Below, piece after piece: positions 19,075-30,600 of a stretch of DNA of 64,000 nt. Position 1 is the stretch's first letter, and every line of letters starts with the position of its first letter. Both the position numbers and the translations under genes were made by a program. The stretch is from Pseudohongiella sp. (lineage in GTDB: Bacteria; Pseudomonadota; Gammaproteobacteria; Pseudomonadales; Pseudohongiellaceae): assembly GCF_011050365.1 (NCBI RefSeq), contig NZ_DRFV01000001.1, forward strand, positions 186,001 to 250,000, given 5' to 3'. Below the pieces are notes generated by a model. It was given only the letters and a program-made list of their open reading frames with translations, did not search any database and had not been told where the DNA came from.

Positions 19075-19404
19075 TCAGGCCGGATTGCCGCGTTTGGCGC
19101 CGGCTGCCGTCAGCACTTCAATGTAGGGTGTCGCGGCGCGGTGCTGACTCACATGGTCAAGAAACGTGGAACCGTCCTTAAGTGTCACATTGATGTCATG
19201 CCCGGCGGCGACAAAAAACGGCACAAAGCGGACAAAGTGCTCGGGCAGCATGCCACGATAGGCCTTGGTCAGAATGTGATAGGCCGCCGGAATGCTTTCA
19301 GGTGGTTCCAGTTCGAGAAAGGCTTTGATGCGTTCATCTGACCATTCTTCATTGCGCGTTGCCGGCTGGGTACGGTCTTTGCCGGTCTTTTTTTCTTCAA
19401 TCAT
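19075..19404 (-). CDS. small PA4642-like protein
   Basis: A 109-residue soluble protein without signal peptide or membrane segment. It contains EEWSDERIKAFLELEPPE (about 19-36), followed by a segment with HILTKAYRGMLPEHFVRFVPFF. I recall this as a small uncharacterised family typified by Pseudomonas PA4642; that assignment is from memory. It ends 18 bases from the helicase gene (convergent) and lies 27 bases upstream of gatB's end side, that is, downstream of the gatCAB run on the same strand. Function unknown. Confidence 0.7.
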   Translation of the reverse strand: MIEEKKTGKDRTQPATRNEEWSDERIKAFLELEPPESIPAAYHILTKAYRGMLPEHFVRFVPFFVAAGHDINVTLKDGSTFLDHVSQHRAATPYIEVLTAAGAKRGNPA

Positions 19405-19431
19405 GGTTTTACCTTAATCATATTTGTACGT

Positions 19432-20865
19432 TCACGCACTCAGTTTCTTGCGCAGTAATTCATTAAGTTGGGCCGGGTTGGCTTTGCCTTTTGACAGTTT
19501 CATGGCCTGACCGACAAAGAAACCAAAAACCGCTTCCTTGCCGCCGCGATACTGTGCCACCTGGTCCGGGTTCGCCGCGATCACGTCTTCGACCAGTTTT
19601 TCGATGGCGCCGGTATCGGTGACCTGTTTCAGGCCGCGCGCTTCGATGATGGCATCGACGTCAGCCTCGCCTTCACTCAATGCTTCAAATACGGTCTTGG
19701 CAATTTTGCCGGAAATCGTATTGTCCTTGATGCGGCTGATCAGTATGCCCAACGCCTGGGGGCTGATCGGTGATTCGCTGATGGTGAGATCCTGTTTGTT
19801 GAGCAGGCCCAGCAGGTCGGCACTGACCCAGTTCGCGGAAAGCTTGGCATCGCCACACAACTCCACGACGGCCTCGAAATATTCGGCCATGTCGCGGCTG
19901 CTGACCAATACATCAGCATCGTACTCGCTCAGGCCGTATTGCTTGATAAAGCGCTGGCAGCGGGCACCCGGCAGTTCCGGCAGGGTGGCGCGCACGGCGT
20001 CGATAAAGGCATCATCAATGACCACCGGCAACAGGTCGGGCTCGGGGAAGTAGCGGTAATCGTTGGCCACCTCCTTGCTGCGCATAGAACGGGTTTCGTC
20101 CTTGTCGGAATCGTACAGACGGGTTTCCTGCACCACGCGGCCGCCATCTTCGAGTAACTCGATCTGCCGCTGCACTTCGTAATTGATGGCCTTTTCCACA
20201 AACCGGAAGGAGTTGACGTTCTTGATTTCCGTGCGGGTGCCGAACTCGGTATCGCCTTTTTTGCGAATCGACACATTGGCATCACAACGCATGGAGCCCT
20301 GCGCCATATTACCGTCGGAAATGCCCAGATAAAGAATAATGGAGTGCAGCTTTTTCAGGTACGCCACCGCTTCTTTGGCATTGCGCAGGTCGGGGTCCGA
20401 CACAATCTCCAGCAGCGGTGTGCCGGCGCGGTTCAGGTCGATACCGGACATGCCCTGAAAATCTTCATGCAGGGATTTGCCGGCGTCTTCTTCGATGTGC
20501 GCACGGGTGATGGCAATGACTTTTTCGCTGCCATCTTCCAGCTGTATTTTCAGGCTGCCACGACCTACTGTCGGGAAGTCGAGCTGACTGATCTGGTAGC
20601 CCTTGGGTAGGTCCGGGTAAAAATAGTTCTTGCGGTCAAAAACCGAGCGTTTGCCAATTTCCGCGTCCACGGCGAGGCCAAAGCTGACCGCCATGCGCAG
20701 AACTTCTTCATTCATGACCGGCAACGTGCCCGGCATGGCCAGATCATAAAGACTGGCCTGGGTATTGGGTTCAGCGCCAAAATTTGTGCTGCTACCCGAA
20801 AACAGTTTGCTGTTTGTCGCAAGTTGTACGTGTACTTCCAGACCGATAACGGTTTCCCAGGTCAT
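19432..20865 (-). CDS. gatB: Asp-tRNA(Asn)/Glu-tRNA(Gln) amidotransferase subunit B
   Basis: Subunit of the GatCAB complex that binds the misacylated tRNA and phosphorylates the side chain before amidation. The 477 residues begin with [22 protein letters not shown], and contain the family segments [14 protein letters not shown] (near 86-99) and [10 protein letters not shown]-like [12 protein letters not shown]. The tRNA-binding tail domain (YqeY-like) occupies about 330-477. Three bases separate it from gatA. The organism also carries tRNA-Gln; whether it has a GlnRS, so that GatCAB serves mainly Asn-tRNA, cannot be seen here. Confidence 0.97.
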   Translation of the reverse strand: MTWETVIGLEVHVQLATNSKLFSGSSTNFGAEPNTQASLYDLAMPGTLPVMNEEVLRMAVSFGLAVDAEIGKRSVFDRKNYFYPDLPKGYQISQLDFPTVGRGSLKIQLEDGSEKVIAITRAHIEEDAGKSLHEDFQGMSGIDLNRAGTPLLEIVSDPDLRNAKEAVAYLKKLHSIILYLGISDGNMAQGSMRCDANVSIRKKGDTEFGTRTEIKNVNSFRFVEKAINYEVQRQIELLEDGGRVVQETRLYDSDKDETRSMRSKEVANDYRYFPEPDLLPVVIDDAFIDAVRATLPELPGARCQRFIKQYGLSEYDADVLVSSRDMAEYFEAVVELCGDAKLSANWVSADLLGLLNKQDLTISESPISPQALGILISRIKDNTISGKIAKTVFEALSEGEADVDAIIEARGLKQVTDTGAIEKLVEDVIAANPDQVAQYRGGKEAVFGFFVGQAMKLSKGKANPAQLNELLRKKLSA

Positions 20866-20868
20866 GTG

Positions 20869-22317
20869 TTATACCTCCGGTCTTTGCGTGTGCCAGTCGG
20901 TGTGCAACTGGAACTGGTGAGCGACATTAAGCAGGCGCGATTCGGACAGCGCCGGGCCAACCAGCTGCATACCGATGGGCAGGCCATTGAGCAGGCCGGC
21001 AGGCAGGGATATGCCGGGCAGGCCGGCCAGGTTGACGGCGATCGTGTAGATGTCTTCCAGGTACATGGTCACCGGATCGCTGTTTTTCTCCCCAAGCTTG
21101 AAAGCGGTATGGGGTGACGTTGGCCCCAGGATCAGGTCCACGTCATGAAACGCGGTGTCGAAGTCTTCCTTGATCAGGCGACGGATCTTCTGTGCCTTTT
21201 TGTAGTAGGCGTCATAATAGCCGGCAGACAGTGCGTAGGTGCCCACCATGATGCGGCGTTTCACTTCATCACCGAAACCTTCGCCGCGACTGCGCTTGTA
21301 CATGTCTTCCAGGTTGACCGGGTTCTCGCAGCGGTAACCGAAGCGGGCGCCGTCGAAGCGAGACAGGTTGGCCGATGCCTCGGCCGGTGCAATCACATAA
21401 TATGCCGGCACTGACAGATGGTTGTTGGGCAGGTCGATGTCCCTGAAAGTGGCGCCCAGGCTTTCCAGCTTGCTGATGGCCAGCTGCAGAATTTCCTGTA
21501 CCTGCGTGCTGAGTCCGTCACTGAAATGCTCGCGTGGCAGGCCAATGCGCAGGCCGGTCAGGGGCTGATTCAGTTGCGCGGTAAAGTCTTCCGCAGGGAT
21601 GTCCAGACAGGTTGAGTCGCGCGCATCGGCGCCGGCAATGACATTCATCATCAGGGCGGCATCTTCGGCGCTTTTGCTCAACGGACCGGCCTGGTCCAGG
21701 CTGGAGGCGAACGCGATCATGCCCCAGCGCGACACCCGGCCATAAGTTGGTTTGAGGCCGGTGATGCCGCAGAACGACGCAGGTTGACGTATCGATCCGC
21801 CGGTATCGGTGCCGGTGGCCATGGCGCACAGATCGGCTGCGACCGCAGCGGCAGAGCCGCCGGACGAGCCACCCGGCACACGCGTCTGATCCCAGGGATT
21901 TTGCACCGGCCCGAAATGACTGGTTTCGTTGGATGAGCCCATGGCAAATTCATCCATATTGGTTTTGCCCAGCATGACGGCACCGGCCGCCTGCAGACGC
22001 TCCACAACACAGGCATCATAAGGGGCGGTAAAATTCGCCAGCATGCGCGAGCCGCAGGCAGTCAGCACATCGCGGGTACAGAAAATGTCCTTGTGCGCGA
22101 TGGGAATGCCGGTCAGCGGCCCGGCCTTACCGGCGGCGCGCAAGGCGTCGGCCGCCGCCGCCTGGGCCAGCGCCTGATCCGGGGTGGTGGTCACATAGGC
22201 ATTCAGCGTCGGGTTCAGTTGAGCGATGCGGTCCAGGTAGGCCTGTGTCAGTTCTACACTTGACACGTCCTTGTTGGCCAGCGCGATGGCCAGTTCAGCA
22301 ACGGTTTTGCTTAACAT
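20869..22317 (-). CDS. gatA: Asp-tRNA(Asn)/Glu-tRNA(Gln) amidotransferase subunit A
   Basis: Amidase subunit that releases ammonia from glutamine and channels it to GatB. The 482 residues carry the amidase-signature triad: K76 in IAHKD, S151 in [13 protein letters not shown] and S175 in [11 protein letters not shown], in register with K79, S154 and S178 of the S. aureus enzyme. Length is normal. It is followed by gatB after three bases and preceded by gatC after a 96-base gap, longer than usual within this operon. Confidence 0.97.
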   Translation of the reverse strand: MLSKTVAELAIALANKDVSSVELTQAYLDRIAQLNPTLNAYVTTTPDQALAQAAAADALRAAGKAGPLTGIPIAHKDIFCTRDVLTACGSRMLANFTAPYDACVVERLQAAGAVMLGKTNMDEFAMGSSNETSHFGPVQNPWDQTRVPGGSSGGSAAAVAADLCAMATGTDTGGSIRQPASFCGITGLKPTYGRVSRWGMIAFASSLDQAGPLSKSAEDAALMMNVIAGADARDSTCLDIPAEDFTAQLNQPLTGLRIGLPREHFSDGLSTQVQEILQLAISKLESLGATFRDIDLPNNHLSVPAYYVIAPAEASANLSRFDGARFGYRCENPVNLEDMYKRSRGEGFGDEVKRRIMVGTYALSAGYYDAYYKKAQKIRRLIKEDFDTAFHDVDLILGPTSPHTAFKLGEKNSDPVTMYLEDIYTIAVNLAGLPGISLPAGLLNGLPIGMQLVGPALSESRLLNVAHQFQLHTDWHTQRPEV

Positions 22318-22413
22318 AAGCGTCTGTATCCTTGCCTGATCTGATGGGTTTCAGCAGTCAGAGATGTTGTTAACAATGTGCGTGCGAGTCCGGGCGGGTA
22401 GCGCCGGGCGATG

Positions 22414-22704
22414 TTATTCGATGACTTTCGGGACCAGGTACAGGCCGTCCTGTGTGGCCGGCGCGAGCTTCTGAAAATAGTCGCGCTGGTCGGTTTCGGT
22501 GACCACATCCGGGCGCAGGCGCTGGCTGGCATCAAAGGGATGTGCCATCGGCGTAACCTGCGAGGTGTCGACGTTCTGCATCTGATCAATCATGGTGAGG
22601 ATATTGCTGATTCGCTGGGCCACTTCCAGCGTGTCTGACTCGCTGATCTGCAGTCGTGCCAGGTGCGCAATTTTTTCCACGTCTGTGTTGTTTAAGGCCA
22701 TCAA
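22414..22704 (-). CDS. gatC: Asp-tRNA(Asn)/Glu-tRNA(Gln) amidotransferase subunit C
   Basis: Small stabilising subunit of GatCAB, 96 residues, normal length. It begins with VEKIAHLARLQISESD (near 9-24) and contains the conserved NILTMIDQMQNVDTS and the C-terminal LVPKVIE, matching the family. First gene of the gatC-gatA-gatB run; an AGGAGC site lies just upstream of its ATG on the minus strand. The promoter must be in the 322-base region shared with mreB. Confidence 0.93.
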   Translation of the reverse strand: MMALNNTDVEKIAHLARLQISESDTLEVAQRISNILTMIDQMQNVDTSQVTPMAHPFDASQRLRPDVVTETDQRDYFQKLAPATQDGLYLVPKVIE

Positions 22705-24067
<1,363 letters not shown>

Positions 24068-24126
24068 TCCCCATTCGGGGACTACCGGCAATCAGGTACT
24101 AATGCTGAACAGGCTGAGGTTCTGCT

Positions 24127-25017
24127 ATTAAAACCTTATTTATCAAAGGCGTGTCGCTGGAATATCGTCTGTTGGCATTCCTGGCGCTGTCTCTTGGCGT
24201 CATGTTTGCCGATGCGCGTTTCGATTATCTGGATCGCGTTCGTTATACCGTCGCCTATCTAAGTACACCCGTCTACTGGGTGGCAGATATTCCTGCCCGC
24301 GCTTCGTCATGGATCGATGATGTGTTTGTATCGCAACGAGACCTTATCGAAGAAAATGCCCAGCTGCGTCAGGAGCTGCTGTTTGCTCAGCGTGAGTTGC
24401 AATTGCTGGCCGGCCTGGCCAGTGAAAACAGCCGTCTGCGCGAATTGCAGGAAGCGTCCAAGGCTGTGCAGGGGCGTGTGATGGCGGCGGAAATCATCAA
24501 CGTCTCCAACGATCCCGGTTCCCGTCGGGTGCTGATCAATCGCGGTGCCCACAACGGAGTATTCGAAGGTCAGGCCATACTTGATGCTCACGGTTTGATG
24601 GGACAGGTGGTGGAAGTACTGCCGTTTACCAGCTGGGTGTTATTGATAACCGACTCGCGCCACGGCACGCCGGTGCAGGTCAATCGCAACGGTGAGCGCG
24701 CGATTGCGCGCGGCAGCAGAGGCGATGCGCCCGGTTTGGAGCTGGAATATGTGCCTGACACCGCTGACATTGTGGTAGGTGACCTGCTGGTCAGTTCCGG
24801 TCTGGGCCAGCGCTACCCCAAAGACTATCCGGTGGCGGAAGTGACCCGGGTGTTTCATGATCCCGGTCAGCCCTTTGCGCTGATCAGGGCGCGCCCGCTG
24901 GCACAGATCGACCGCACCCGTCATGTCATGCTGGTGGTGCCGGATGATGAGATAATTGGTGGCAGCGGGGTGCAGGTGCTGCCGGACTTTCCGGCCGAGA
25001 CACAGGGGAATCAGTAA
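24127..25017 (+). CDS. mreC: rod shape-determining protein MreC, apparent AUU start
   Basis: Periplasmic elongasome scaffold anchored by one N-terminal membrane segment (about 17-33), then a coiled coil (about 67-105) and the two beta domains (LINRGAHNGVFEGQAIL, VRVGDLLVSSGLG-like VVGDLLVSSGLGQRYP). From 24127 the frame reads I-K-T-L-F-I-K-G-V-S-L-E-Y-R-L, aligning without gap to the E. coli N-terminus MKPIFSRGPSLQIRL. The codon at the Met position is ATT. GAGG at 24116-24119 lies seven bases upstream of it, ideal spacing, whereas the next possible start, GTG at 24151, has its AAAGG only one base away and would delete the conserved basic leader. I therefore place the start at ATT (296 residues); the conventional call would be 24151. 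Confidence 0.9.
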   Translation: MKTLFIKGVSLEYRLLAFLALSLGVMFADARFDYLDRVRYTVAYLSTPVYWVADIPARASSWIDDVFVSQRDLIEENAQLRQELLFAQRELQLLAGLASENSRLRELQEASKAVQGRVMAAEIINVSNDPGSRRVLINRGAHNGVFEGQAILDAHGLMGQVVEVLPFTSWVLLITDSRHGTPVQVNRNGERAIARGSRGDAPGLELEYVPDTADIVVGDLLVSSGLGQRYPKDYPVAEVTRVFHDPGQPFALIRARPLAQIDRTRHVMLVVPDDEIIGGSGVQVLPDFPAETQGNQ

Positions 25018-25019
25018 TC

Positions 25020-25508
25020 ATGGGACCCAGAGCACACGGTGTGTGGATCATTATTCTGACCTTGCTGATTGCCTATTTGCTGGCAATTGTGCCTTTTCCA
25101 GACTGGGCGATGCACTACCGGCCGCAGTGGGTGGCGATGGTGCTGATCTACTGGATTATGGCCCTGCCATACCGGGTCGGCATTGGCGCGGCATGGTTCG
25201 CCGGTTTATTCATGGATATTCTGGAAGGCTCGCTGCTGGGATTGAACGCCTTGTCGTTTGCCCTGATCGCGTATATCACGCTGAGTTTGCATCAACGTCT
25301 GCGTATGTTTTCCTTTCTGCAGCAAAGCGGCATGATCCTGGCGCTGGTGGGGCTTAATATGACCATCACTTACTGGATAAAAGTGGCCACTGAACAGACC
25401 GATGCCGGCAGTCTGCTGTTCCTGCTGGGCGCCTTGTCCAGTGCCTTTGTCTGGCCATGGCTGTTTGTTGTCCTGCGTCAGTTGCGTCGCGGTTTTAATG
25501 TCAGCTGA
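25020..25508 (+). CDS. mreD: rod shape-determining protein MreD
   Basis: Small integral membrane subunit of the MreBCD elongasome, 162 residues with about five hydrophobic segments. It contains the family-typical WVAMVLIYWIMALPYRVGIG and FAGLFMDILEGSLLGLNAL regions. The ATG follows the mreC stop by two bases and the gene's end overlaps the maf start by about 11 bases, so translation of the operon is coupled. Confidence 0.93.
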   Translation: MGPRAHGVWIIILTLLIAYLLAIVPFPDWAMHYRPQWVAMVLIYWIMALPYRVGIGAAWFAGLFMDILEGSLLGLNALSFALIAYITLSLHQRLRMFSFLQQSGMILALVGLNMTITYWIKVATEQTDAGSLLFLLGALSSAFVWPWLFVVLRQLRRGFNVS

Positions 25509-26133
25509 CATGTCTTCACGTCATACCCCACCTCCTGCCGACGACTCTGCGCCACTGGTGCTGGCATCGGCGTCGCCCCGGCGCCGTGAGTTGCTGGATC
25601 AGATCGGTGTCACCTACCGTGTGCTGGTGCACGACACGAATGAGGCCATGCTGCCTGCCGAATCGCCCGACGCTTACGTTAGTCGTCTGGCGCGGCAAAA
25701 GGCGGCGTCAGTGAACGCCTTGCCGGAGATCTTCGGGCGCAGGCCGGTACTGGGCGCAGATACCATTGTTGTTTGCGACAGCACTGTATTGGGCAAGCCA
25801 TTAAACGAGGCCGATGCTGCCCGCATGCTGGCGATGCTGTCAGGAAGGCGCCATGAAGTGATGACCGCAGTCTGTATCATGCAGGGCAAACAGGCGCAGG
25901 TCGCCACGGTGCGCACCAGCGTCTGGTTCTGCGATCTGAGTGATGAACACATTGCCGCATACTGGCGTAGTGGCGAACCGGTGGGAAAAGCCGGTGCCTA
26001 TGCCGTGCAAGGGCTGGGGGCGTTGTTTGTCGAGAAAATCGAAGGCAGCTACTCCGCCGTGGTAGGGTTGCCGGTATTTGAAACCAGTCGTTTGTTGGCC
26101 GGTTTCGGCATCAGGAGCGCACTTGGCGTCTGA
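25498..26133 (+). CDS. maf: Maf-family nucleotide pyrophosphatase (YhdE-type)
   Basis: Hydrolyses non-canonical or excess nucleoside triphosphates (dTTP and UTP in the YhdE group), linked to septum inhibition when overproduced. The 211 residues carry the Maf motifs LASASPRRRELLDQIG (near 22-37), GADTIVV with the catalytic Asp, and the SGRRHEV segment; the closing part has VGKAGAYAVQGLGA. I chose the ATG at 25498, which overlaps mreD; an ATG at 25510 is also possible. The mreD-maf-rng order is that of E. coli. Confidence 0.92.
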   Translation: MSADMSSRHTPPPADDSAPLVLASASPRRRELLDQIGVTYRVLVHDTNEAMLPAESPDAYVSRLARQKAASVNALPEIFGRRPVLGADTIVVCDSTVLGKPLNEADAARMLAMLSGRRHEVMTAVCIMQGKQAQVATVRTSVWFCDLSDEHIAAYWRSGEPVGKAGAYAVQGLGALFVEKIEGSYSAVVGLPVFETSRLLAGFGIRSALGV

Positions 26134-26175
26134 CGCTTTTTGTTGTGAAAGCACATTGTCCGCCCGGAGAGTCGA

Positions 26176-27654
26176 GTGAGTGAAGAGATACTGATAAATG
26201 TCACCCCCAGGGAAACCCGTCTGGCGTTGATAGACAATGGTCTGTTGCAGGAGATCTACATCGAGCGCCGCAGTCGCAGCGGTCATGTCGGCGATATTTA
26301 TCTGGGCAAGGTGGTTCGGGGCATGCCGGGAATGGAGGCGGCGTTTGTTGATATCGGGCTGGAGCGCGCTGCATTTCTGCATTGCGCCGACATTGCGCCG
26401 GTGGGTGCCGATGGTCTTGAGGTCAGCGATGCCGGTGCCGCTGATATACAGAAGCTGCTGCACGAAGGACAGATGATTGTGGTCCAGGTCGCCAAGGACC
26501 CGATTGGCTCCAAGGGCGCCCGCCTGACCACCCACCTGACTCTGCCGTCGCGCCATCTGGTGTATCTGCCGCGAAACGCCCATATTGGTATTTCCCTGCG
26601 ACTGGAAAATGAAGAGGAGCGTGAGCGTCTGCAGGCCACGCTGGGGCGTTGTCTGGCGCAGGAAGTGGCCCCGGACAAAGGCGGCTTTATCATCAGAACG
26701 GCAGCAGAAGGTGCCACGGAAGCTGAATTGAGTGAGGATATCCGCTTTCTGCGCAAACTCTGGGCTGCCGTCGCGCGCCGCATTGAAAAAAACCGCGAAA
26801 TCAGGGTCCTGTACCGGGACTTGCCTTTGTATCTGCGTGCAGTAAGAGATCTGATTACGCCACAGGTCGAGAAAATCCGGGTGGATACGACGGACGCGTT
26901 TGACGAAATCAACGGTTTTGTCGGCGACTTCATTCCTGACTCGCTGGGTCGCGTCGAACTCTACCGCGGTGAGCGACCGATTTTCGATCTTTACAGCATC
27001 GATGATGAGCTGGATAAAGCACTGGGTCGTCAGGTCAAGTTGAAATCCGGCGGTGATCTGATCATTGATCAGACGGAGGCCATGACCACCATTGACGTGA
27101 ATACCGGCGGCTACCTGGGCAACAGGAATCATGCGGAAACGGTGCTGAAAACCAATCTGGAAGCAGCGACAGCGATCGCACGCCAATTGCGTATAAGAAA
27201 TCTGGGCGGCATCATCATTCTGGATTTCATCGACATGGTGGATGCGGAGCATCAGCGTCAGGTCCTGCGGACCTTGACCCGGGCGCTGGAAAAGGATCAT
27301 GCCCGCACCATGATTTCGGGTATCTCGGAGCTGGGCCTGGTGGAAATGACCCGCAAGCGCACGCGGGAGAGTCTGGGCCAGATTCTGTGTAGCCCGTGCC
27401 CGGTGTGCGCCGGCCGCGGACGCCTGAAGACGCCGGAAACCATTTGCTACGAGATCTTCCGCGAAATCGTGCGTGTGGCACGCGCTTATGAGAATGATGA
27501 GTTGCTGGTCATGGCCTCTCAGCTGGTAGTTGATCGATTGTTGGATGAAGAGTCTGCGACACTCGCGGACCTGGAAGTGCTGACAGGTAAAACGATCAGG
27601 TTTCAGGTTGAACCCATGTATACTCAGGAACAATATGATGTTGTTCTGTTTTGA
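26176..27654 (+). CDS. rng: ribonuclease G
   Basis: Endoribonuclease of the RNase E/G family that matures 5S and 16S rRNA ends and decays mRNAs. The 492 residues contain an N-terminal S1 domain (SGHVGDIYLGKV), then the catalytic DNase I-like domain with metal-binding D307 in TIDVNTGG and D350 in LDFIDM, and the zinc-link cysteines CSPCPVC near 407. There is no long C-terminal scaffold, so it is RNase G rather than RNase E. It starts at a GTG (26176) with GGAGA upstream. yhdP follows after nine bases. Confidence 0.96.
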   Translation: MSEEILINVTPRETRLALIDNGLLQEIYIERRSRSGHVGDIYLGKVVRGMPGMEAAFVDIGLERAAFLHCADIAPVGADGLEVSDAGAADIQKLLHEGQMIVVQVAKDPIGSKGARLTTHLTLPSRHLVYLPRNAHIGISLRLENEEERERLQATLGRCLAQEVAPDKGGFIIRTAAEGATEAELSEDIRFLRKLWAAVARRIEKNREIRVLYRDLPLYLRAVRDLITPQVEKIRVDTTDAFDEINGFVGDFIPDSLGRVELYRGERPIFDLYSIDDELDKALGRQVKLKSGGDLIIDQTEAMTTIDVNTGGYLGNRNHAETVLKTNLEAATAIARQLRIRNLGGIIILDFIDMVDAEHQRQVLRTLTRALEKDHARTMISGISELGLVEMTRKRTRESLGQILCSPCPVCAGRGRLKTPETICYEIFREIVRVARAYENDELLVMASQLVVDRLLDEESATLADLEVLTGKTIRFQVEPMYTQEQYDVVLF

Positions 27655-27663
27655 CAGGCACCT

Positions 27664-30600
27664 ATGATTCTTCAGTTGAGCAAATCCATCGGACGGGCGA
27701 TCCTGCAGGTCTCGTTCGCAGTGCTACTGGTCATGCTGGTGGCACTGGCGCTCTATGTCAGCCTGGGCAGACAACTGGCGCCGATGGTGGGCAACTACAC
27801 CGCAGAGGTTGAGCAGCGCCTGTCACAGATGCTGGACGCCGATGTGAAGATTGGCAGCATTGAGGGTGAGTGGGAACGGTTTGGTCCACGCTTCCTGATC
27901 AGCAATCTGCAGATTACTGCCCGCGGCAATGCCGGTTCGGATCCGTTGGTACTGGAGCACGTCAGTATCGCGCCCGATATGCCCGCCAGTGTGCGACAGA
28001 TGCGCCCCGTGTTAGGGCGGACCACGTTACAACAGCTTGACCTGACCCTGTACGAACAGGCTAACGGAGGCTGGTCACTGGCCGGTCTGACAGCAACCGG
28101 ATCAGAGCCCGTATCACCGGCACAGGTCCTGGAATGGCTGAAAAGTCTGGCGCTGCTGGAGCTGGAGCAAACCCGGCTGGCATTTCACCATGGTACTGGT
28201 CAGGTGACACGCTTTAGCGATGCGACACTTCACTTCCAGAGCCTGAATGGGCGTCATGCCCTGACTATGATCGCCTTTCAGGATGATCTCACGGCGCCGT
28301 TGCGGGTTCAGGGAGAACTCACCGGAAATTCTCTGGACCGGATGCAGGGAGAACTCTATGTGGCATTTCCCGGCGCAGACTACAGTAACTTCCTGCACGA
28401 TATCAAACCCGCCGGTATTGCTATCAATGGCATCGCTCTGGACGGTGAGTTGTGGTTAACGCTGCAACCGGGTGACCTGGCTTCAGCGACCTGGCGTGGT
28501 CGCGCGGACCTGGCTGTCGAGCGCAGAGCCGCCACCCGCATGGAAAATCTGACTGTTGGCTGGTTGCAGCTACAGCACTCGACCGAGGACAACCGCTGGC
28601 AGCTTGAGGTCGAGGATTTTGCCTTCGATTATGCCAATGGCAGCTGGCCCTCCGGCGGCATGACCGCTACTTACCAGCCCGGTCGCAGCGCAACCGCACA
28701 TATTGATGCCATGGATATGGGGCTGGCGTCACGCCTCGTGGTGGCACTGGCACCTGACAGCGCCTTGCGCGAAGAAATTGAATTGTTCAACCCGCGCGGG
28801 CTGGCCCGCAACCTTAAAATCAATGCCGGTCTGGACGGCAACGCCGTGAAGACTGCATCTGTCAGCACGAACCTTAATGCGGCGGCGCTCAGTGCGCATC
28901 GGGGTGCACCCGCGTTCTGGGGCATTGACGGCTACGCGGAACTGGAGTTCGCTGCAGAGCAGTCTCGCGCAGATGGATTTGTCGAAGTCGACAGTGACGA
29001 TGTGATGGTACATTTACCCAATCTGTTCAACGATCAATGGGCGTATCAGCGGCTCAACGGCAGGATGGGGTTTCGTGCTGACTGGAGCACAGATCTCGAT
29101 ATCCGGCTGGCCAGCAGTGTCATTGTCGTGGAGTCGGTCGATTTGCAGGCCCGTGCCAAGTTTGCTACCGATATCAGGAATGGCGATGACCGTACAATCA
29201 ATCTGGAGCTGATGATTGGTGCCCTGTCGGCAGATGCATCGCGCAAGTCGTTGTACCTGCCGACAGCGCCAAATGCGCCGCAATCGGCGCAAGGCATTCT
29301 GCGCTGGGTCGATCAGGCTGTTGTTGCCGGACAGGCGGGCGGCAGTGGTCTGATTTTCAGAGGGCAGGTCCAGCGAGGTGCCGTCGCTGAACAGCGAACG
29401 TTGCAGATGTTCTACAAGGTGGCAGATGGCACACTAAAATTTGATCCGGCATGGCCAGCCATCGAAGCGCTCGATGGTGTCGTGACTATCGACGATGGTG
29501 CCGTTGATATCACTGCGTCCGCTGGCAGTTCGCTGGGCATAAATTTTAATTCCAGTGTCGCGTCCGTGCGCGCCACTCCGGAGGGAGGTAGCTGGCTGAC
29601 AGTCAGCGGCACCGGTCGCGGCAGCGCGCAACAGGGGTTGCGCTATCTGCAGGCAACACCTGTTACGCAGGGCGTCGGTCAGTATTTGTCGACGTGGCAG
29701 GCCGAAGGGGATACGGAATTCAGTCTGGCACTGAGTATTCCGCTTTATGTCGACAATGCCAGGCCGCAGGTCGACATGGCGTTTGCGTTTGATGGCAACA
29801 GCATTCTGATGCCGGAGTTCAATCTTGCTGTCGGTGATTTGTCCGGGCGACTGGTTTACAGTTCCAGCGAAGGGCTTGCGAGTCAGGACATGACGGCCAC
29901 CCTGCTGGGGAGTGTGGTTGATGTGCAGATACACGCGGACGGCCTGGACGGTGAGCCCGAAGGCGCCAGCGTCAGTGTTGCGGGTGATGTCAGTGTGGAC
30001 GCGTTGACTCAGTGGTCTGGTATGCCTGGGCTGGTGTCAACCCTGTTGACAGAGGCGCAAGGCACCGCCGCTTATCGCGCGGAGGTCAAACTGCCGATCT
30101 ACGGTGACGCTGATGCCAGCAGCGGCGTGCTGCATCCGCAATTGCAGATCAACAGCGATCTGCAAGGTATCGGATTTGGTTTGCCGGCGCCCTTCGGCAA
30201 AGTCGCTGACGACAGCAGGGCGTTTGCCATGACGCTGGATTTTATGCCACAGGGCCCGGCGATCAGTATGTCTCTGCGTGATGCTGTGCAGATGAATCTG
30301 ACGTTGCGCGATGACGCCGTCTACAACGGTCTGCTTTATTTCGGTGGCACGGCAGATGGCTTGCGGGTGCGGCGTCTGAACGGGTCGGCGCCGGGAATCT
30401 CGGTGCTGGGCACCATACCGGAACTGGATTTCCAGAACTGGTCGGCGGCGATTGGTCGCCTGGCACAGGGGGGCAGCAGCAGCCCGGTGCCAGTCGCCGA
30501 TTTCGATCCGGGTGTGGCCTTGTCGGCCGAGCTGACGATAGGGCGTCTGACAGTATTTGACGAGGTGTTCGAGCAGGTCAGCGCCCAACTGGCTGAGCAG

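Noticed and set aside
25840-27633. 597-codon open frame on the minus strand across maf and rng
   Set aside because: Lies entirely opposite two clearly recognised genes; low-complexity composition and no domain. It reflects codon bias of the sense genes.
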